Source: Actinacidiphila sp. DG2A-62 (GTDB lineage: Bacteria > Actinomycetota > Actinomycetes > Streptomycetales > Streptomycetaceae). From it: a DNA stretch of 64,000 nt. Below the pieces are notes generated by a model. The model saw nothing but the letters and a program-made list of their open reading frames with translations. It searched no databases and was not told the origin of the DNA. A program made the position numbers and the translations under genes. Shown here piece by piece: positions 61,392 through 64,000 of this stretch (position 1 is its first letter; each line of letters starts with the position of its first letter). The stretch covers positions 8,437,501 through 8,501,500 of the forward strand of contig NZ_JAYMGI010000002.1 in the NCBI RefSeq assembly GCF_035825295.1. Direction: 5' to 3'.

Positions 61392-64000
61392 TCATCGCGT
61401 GGTCTCCGTGGTCGTGCCGTCCAGCGGCTCCGGCGGGGGAGTAGTGCTGAAGATCGGCGCCACCCAGTAGTTCGCCGACCCGTAGGTCGCGTTCGGGACG
61501 TCCGAGCCGGTGCCGTAGCGGTACAGGCCGTTGGGCGTCGACGCGGTGTCGGCCGTCGCGCTCAGCGGGTACGACTGGTGCGCGGCGGCGAAGTAGCCGC
61601 CGTCCACCGCGTAGTGGCCGTTGGGCGCGTGGTAGGAGACCACGTACGCGGTGCCCGCGGTGACCGCCACCGGGTGGGCGAAGGTCAGCAGCTGCCACCC
61701 GGTCTGCGTCTCGCTCTGGAAGGTCCCGGTGGCCAGTTGCTCACCGCTCGCCGACCACAGGCTGCCGGTGTGCGTCCCGATGTTACCGGCCCCCTTGTAG
61801 AAGGTGACGCCGGTGATGTAGCCGTCCAGCGACGAGGTGAACCGGGTGCCCAGTTCCACCGGGTTGGTGTCGTTGGCCATGTCGGTGGTCGCCGGCACCG
61901 TGCTCGTCGGCCACAGCGTGCACGGGCAGCTCACCGACGGCGGGCTGGCGCTGGTGGTGAACGTCCAGCCGACCGGGTCCGCCATGTGGTTGCCCCACAG
62001 GTCGTCCGCCTGCACCGAGACGGTGTACGTCGTGTTCAGCGCCAGGTCGGTGGACGGGGTGAAGGTCGCGCTGTTCGAGGCAGCCATGGTCACCGTGCCC
62101 GGCACGCTCGCGCCGGCCGCGTCCTTCACCGTCATGGCCAGCGTGCCCTGGTCCACCGCCTCGTTGAACGTCGCGGTGACCGGAGTGGTGATCGGCACGT
62201 TGACCGCGGCCGACGTCGGCGACTTGGTGGTCACCGCGGGCGGCGCGGTACTGGCCGTCGCGGTGTCCAGCACCGCGTCCACCCAGTAGTTGGTGCCGCC
62301 CGTCGCCTGGTCGGGGAAGCCGCCGCCGGAGCCGTAGTGGTACAGGCCGTTGCCGCCGTCGGCGCCGGACTTCAGCGCGGTCAGCGGCGCGAGGCCCGCC
62401 GCCTTGGCGGTGAAGTAGCTCCCGTCGTAGGAGTAGCCGCCCTTCGGCGCGTAGTAGGAGGCGATGTACGTGGTGTTGGCCTTGACCGGCACCGGGGTGG
62501 CGAAGTTCATCTGCTGCCAGCCGGACGCGGTCTCGTCGGTGAACGTGCCGGTCGCCAGCCGCTGGCCGCCGGCCGACCACAGGCTGCCGGTGTGCGTGCC
62601 CAGGTTGTTGGGCGACTTGTAGAAGCGGATGCCGGTGATCGAACCCGGCGCCGTGGTGCGGATCTTGACGCCCAGCTCCACCGAACCGCCGTCGCCGCTG
62701 TCCACGTTGGCCGGGACCGCGGTGCTCGCCCACACCGTGCACGGGCACTGCTGCGGGCCCACCGTCAGCGGCAGGGACACCACCTGGCCCATGTTGACGC
62801 TGTCGTCCACCGCCCGCACCTTCACCTGCGCGGTGCCGGTCTGCGACGGCGTCCACGTGTACGTCCACGCGGTGGTGCCGGTCGCCGGGTTCCAGGTGGC
62901 GCCGCCGTCGGTGGAGACCTCCACCCGGGCCACCACGCCGGCCGCGTCGGTGGCGGTGCCCGTCACCGTGACCGGGCGCAGCGCCGGAACGGTGGTGCCG
63001 AGCGTCGGGCTGCTGATCGACACCACCGGTCCCGCGGTGTCCGTCGAAGCGGTCGCCGCGACCAGGTCGCTCTGCAGCGTCTTGGGCTGGATGCCCATGT
63101 CGGCGAAGAGGTTCACCGTCGCCTGCTGCATCCGCTTGTCGGCGGTGACGACCTGGTCGGCCGGGTCGCTGGTCGGCACGTTGGACAGGCCCCACGACCA
63201 CTGCACCGTCCCGGCGCCGAACACCAGGGCGCCCGAGGTCTGGTCGCGGAACTCCACCAGGTTGTGCGTCGCGGTGCCGTTGCCGTACGTGTTGCCGTAG
63301 TCCAGGCGGTACTTGCCGTCGGTGATGTCGACCGTCGTCGAGGACAGATCGATCGCCCCGGCCGGCCGCTCGGGTGTGTTGAGGTCGCTGTCCCACTCGT
63401 AGCCCAGGGTGCCGACCGGGAACGTCGCCGTCTGGTTGGGCTGCAGGCTCGCCACCGTGGTGTTGCGCCACAGCCGCATGTGCGCGTAGGAACCGGGCAC
63501 CGTGATCGCGTCGCTGCGGTAGCCGTTCACGGTGAACAGCGAGCCGGTGAGGATGTTCTGCGGCTGGAACGGCTCGCCCTTGGCGGCGCTGCCCGGGTCC
63601 AGGAAGGCGCCGGTCCACACATTGGGGTCCGGGTCCGGGATGCCGTCGGGCGTCGCGAACTCCAGCTTGGTCTCCTTGTAGGTCACCAGCGTCCGGTCGG
63701 GCGTGGACGTGCCGTCGATGCTGGGGGCGAACCGCGTCTTCCAGGAGACCTCGTTGCCGCTGAAGTAGGTCTGCGCGACGCCCTGGTGGCGGGCGTTGAG
63801 GGCGTTGGTGAACTGGTCCTGCGTCCAGTACTCGTCGTGCCCCGAGGACATGAACATCTTGTGCCGCGGCAGCAGCGTCGCCCCGTGCTCCGACATGTCG
63901 ACGCCCGAGATGTAGCTGACGTCGTAGCCGTTGCGCTCCAGCCAGTACAGCATCTCGTACTCCGAGCCGTACACGCCGTTGTCGCCGCCGATGCTCAGCG
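61392..64000 (-). CDS. Large secreted multidomain protein: DMFA2_C-like, Ig-like and two DUF4082 domains; 5' end outside window
   Basis: About 869 C-terminal residues are visible and the frame is open to the right edge, so the N terminus lies outside. Order: an N,N-dimethylformamidase-beta-subunit-like C-terminal domain (YGSEYEMLYWLERNGYDVS, SSGHDEYWTQDQFTNALN), an Ig-like domain (VSISSPTLGTTVPALRPVTV), DUF4082 copy 1 (CPCTVWASTAVPANVDSGDG ... GLYHYGSGGGFP), a Big_5-type Ig domain (VTTKSPTSAAVNVPITTPVT), and DUF4082 copy 2 (CPCTLWPTSTVPATTDMAND ... GLYRYGTGSDVP). The two DUF4082 copies are clearly duplicated. It is probably a cell-surface or secreted protein of the glycan locus; its activity is unknown. 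Confidence 0.83.
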   Translation of the reverse strand, partial: LSIGGDNGVYGSEYEMLYWLERNGYDVSYISGVDMSEHGATLLPRHKMFMSSGHDEYWTQDQFTNALNARHQGVAQTYFSGNEVSWKTRFAPSIDGTSTPDRTLVTYKETKLEFATPDGIPDPDPNVWTGAFLDPGSAAKGEPFQPQNILTGSLFTVNGYRSDAITVPGSYAHMRLWRNTTVASLQPNQTATFPVGTLGYEWDSDLNTPERPAGAIDLSSTTVDITDGKYRLDYGNTYGNGTATHNLVEFRDQTSGALVFGAGTVQWSWGLSNVPTSDPADQVVTADKRMQQATVNLFADMGIQPKTLQSDLVAATASTDTAGPVVSISSPTLGTTVPALRPVTVTGTATDAAGVVARVEVSTDGGATWNPATGTTAWTYTWTPSQTGTAQVKVRAVDDSVNMGQVVSLPLTVGPQQCPCTVWASTAVPANVDSGDGGSVELGVKIRTTAPGSITGIRFYKSPNNLGTHTGSLWSAGGQRLATGTFTDETASGWQQMNFATPVPVKANTTYIASYYAPKGGYSYDGSYFTAKAAGLAPLTALKSGADGGNGLYHYGSGGGFPDQATGGTNYWVDAVLDTATASTAPPAVTTKSPTSAAVNVPITTPVTATFNEAVDQGTLAMTVKDAAGASVPGTVTMAASNSATFTPSTDLALNTTYTVSVQADDLWGNHMADPVGWTFTTSASPPSVSCPCTLWPTSTVPATTDMANDTNPVELGTRFTSSLDGYITGVTFYKGAGNIGTHTGSLWSASGEQLATGTFQSETQTGWQLLTFAHPVAVTAGTAYVVSYHAPNGHYAVDGGYFAAAHQSYPLSATADTASTPNGLYRYGTGSDVPNATYGSANYWVAPIFSTTPPPEPLDGTTTETTR

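Larger units (their letters stand above)
40836..64000. other. Exopolysaccharide / surface-glycan biosynthesis locus
   Basis: About 20 genes in several facing operons: rfbD-rfbB, rfbA and rfbC for dTDP-L-rhamnose; an N-acetyltransferase; helical-repeat protein, WecG-type transferase, wecC and wecB for a ManNAcA-type sugar; Wzz-like, Wzx-like and Wzz-polymerase fusion proteins; three GT2 enzymes; a methyltransferase; secreted beta-helix and DMFA2_C/DUF4082 proteins. I see no initiating phosphoglycosyl transferase inside the window, so it should lie beyond the right edge or elsewhere. Confidence 0.8.

Overview
The window is chromosomal DNA of a very high-GC actinomycete, most likely a member of the Streptomycetaceae. 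Supporting signs are GTG starts with GGAGG-type ribosome sites, a WhiJ/DUF397/anti-sigma-type cluster, PF04672-type methyltransferases, a perfect CebR-type operator, a CBM2-carrying secreted glycosidase, and sugar ABC transporters without their own ATPase. I saw no rRNA, tRNA, insertion sequence, prophage, CRISPR array or replication origin.

Layout. 1-2.5 kb: end of a succinate dehydrogenase operon and a DUF427 gene. 2.5-5.3 kb: PF04672 methyltransferase, DUF397 protein, DUF5753-type HTH regulator and a divergent anti-sigma-like ATPase, with strong palindromes between the divergent genes. 5.4-8.6 kb: LacI-family regulator (frameshifted) divergent from a secreted GH30 glycosidase. 8.7-10.5 kb: a guanidine-III riboswitch ahead of an SMR exporter, then an MFS exporter. 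10.6-19.2 kb: Pit phosphate transporter, small membrane protein, PPK2 kinase, P1 peptidase, AI-2E-type permease, 6-phosphogluconate dehydrogenase, PRC-barrel protein, a 53-residue membrane protein and a GH25 lysozyme. 19.2-29.7 kb: PHP phosphoesterase, BKACE enzyme, CebR-type-controlled glycosidase, CorA, a GH65/beta-phosphoglucomutase pair and a secreted hydrolase. 29.7-36 kb: a DeoR-led polyol import and catabolism operon. 36.5-40.6 kb: SDR, LysR, two small conserved proteins and a secreted G1 glutamic peptidase.

From 40.8 kb to the end lies a large exopolysaccharide/cell-surface glycan locus: the four dTDP-L-rhamnose genes (rfbDB, rfbA, rfbC), an N-acetyltransferase, an uncharacterised helical-repeat protein coupled to a WecG/TagA-type glycosyltransferase, wecC and wecB (UDP-ManNAcA supply), three Wzz-like proteins (one fused to an O-antigen polymerase/ligase domain), a Wzx-type flippase, a secreted beta-helix protein, three GT2 glycosyltransferases, a methyltransferase, and a multidomain secreted protein running off the right edge. 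Together they look like a Wzx/Wzy-style assembly line for a rhamnose- and ManNAcA-containing polymer, an arrangement best known from Gram-negative O-antigens and capsules. This is the most interesting part of the window.

Seven genes (LacI regulator, sugar-binding protein, rfbA, the helical-repeat gene, the flippase, a methyltransferase and a GT2) carry frameshifts, and each fits loss of one base (two in the flippase) in G/C runs. That pattern suggests residual indel errors in the assembly more than biological decay, so those genes are annotated as probably functional but frameshifted as given.
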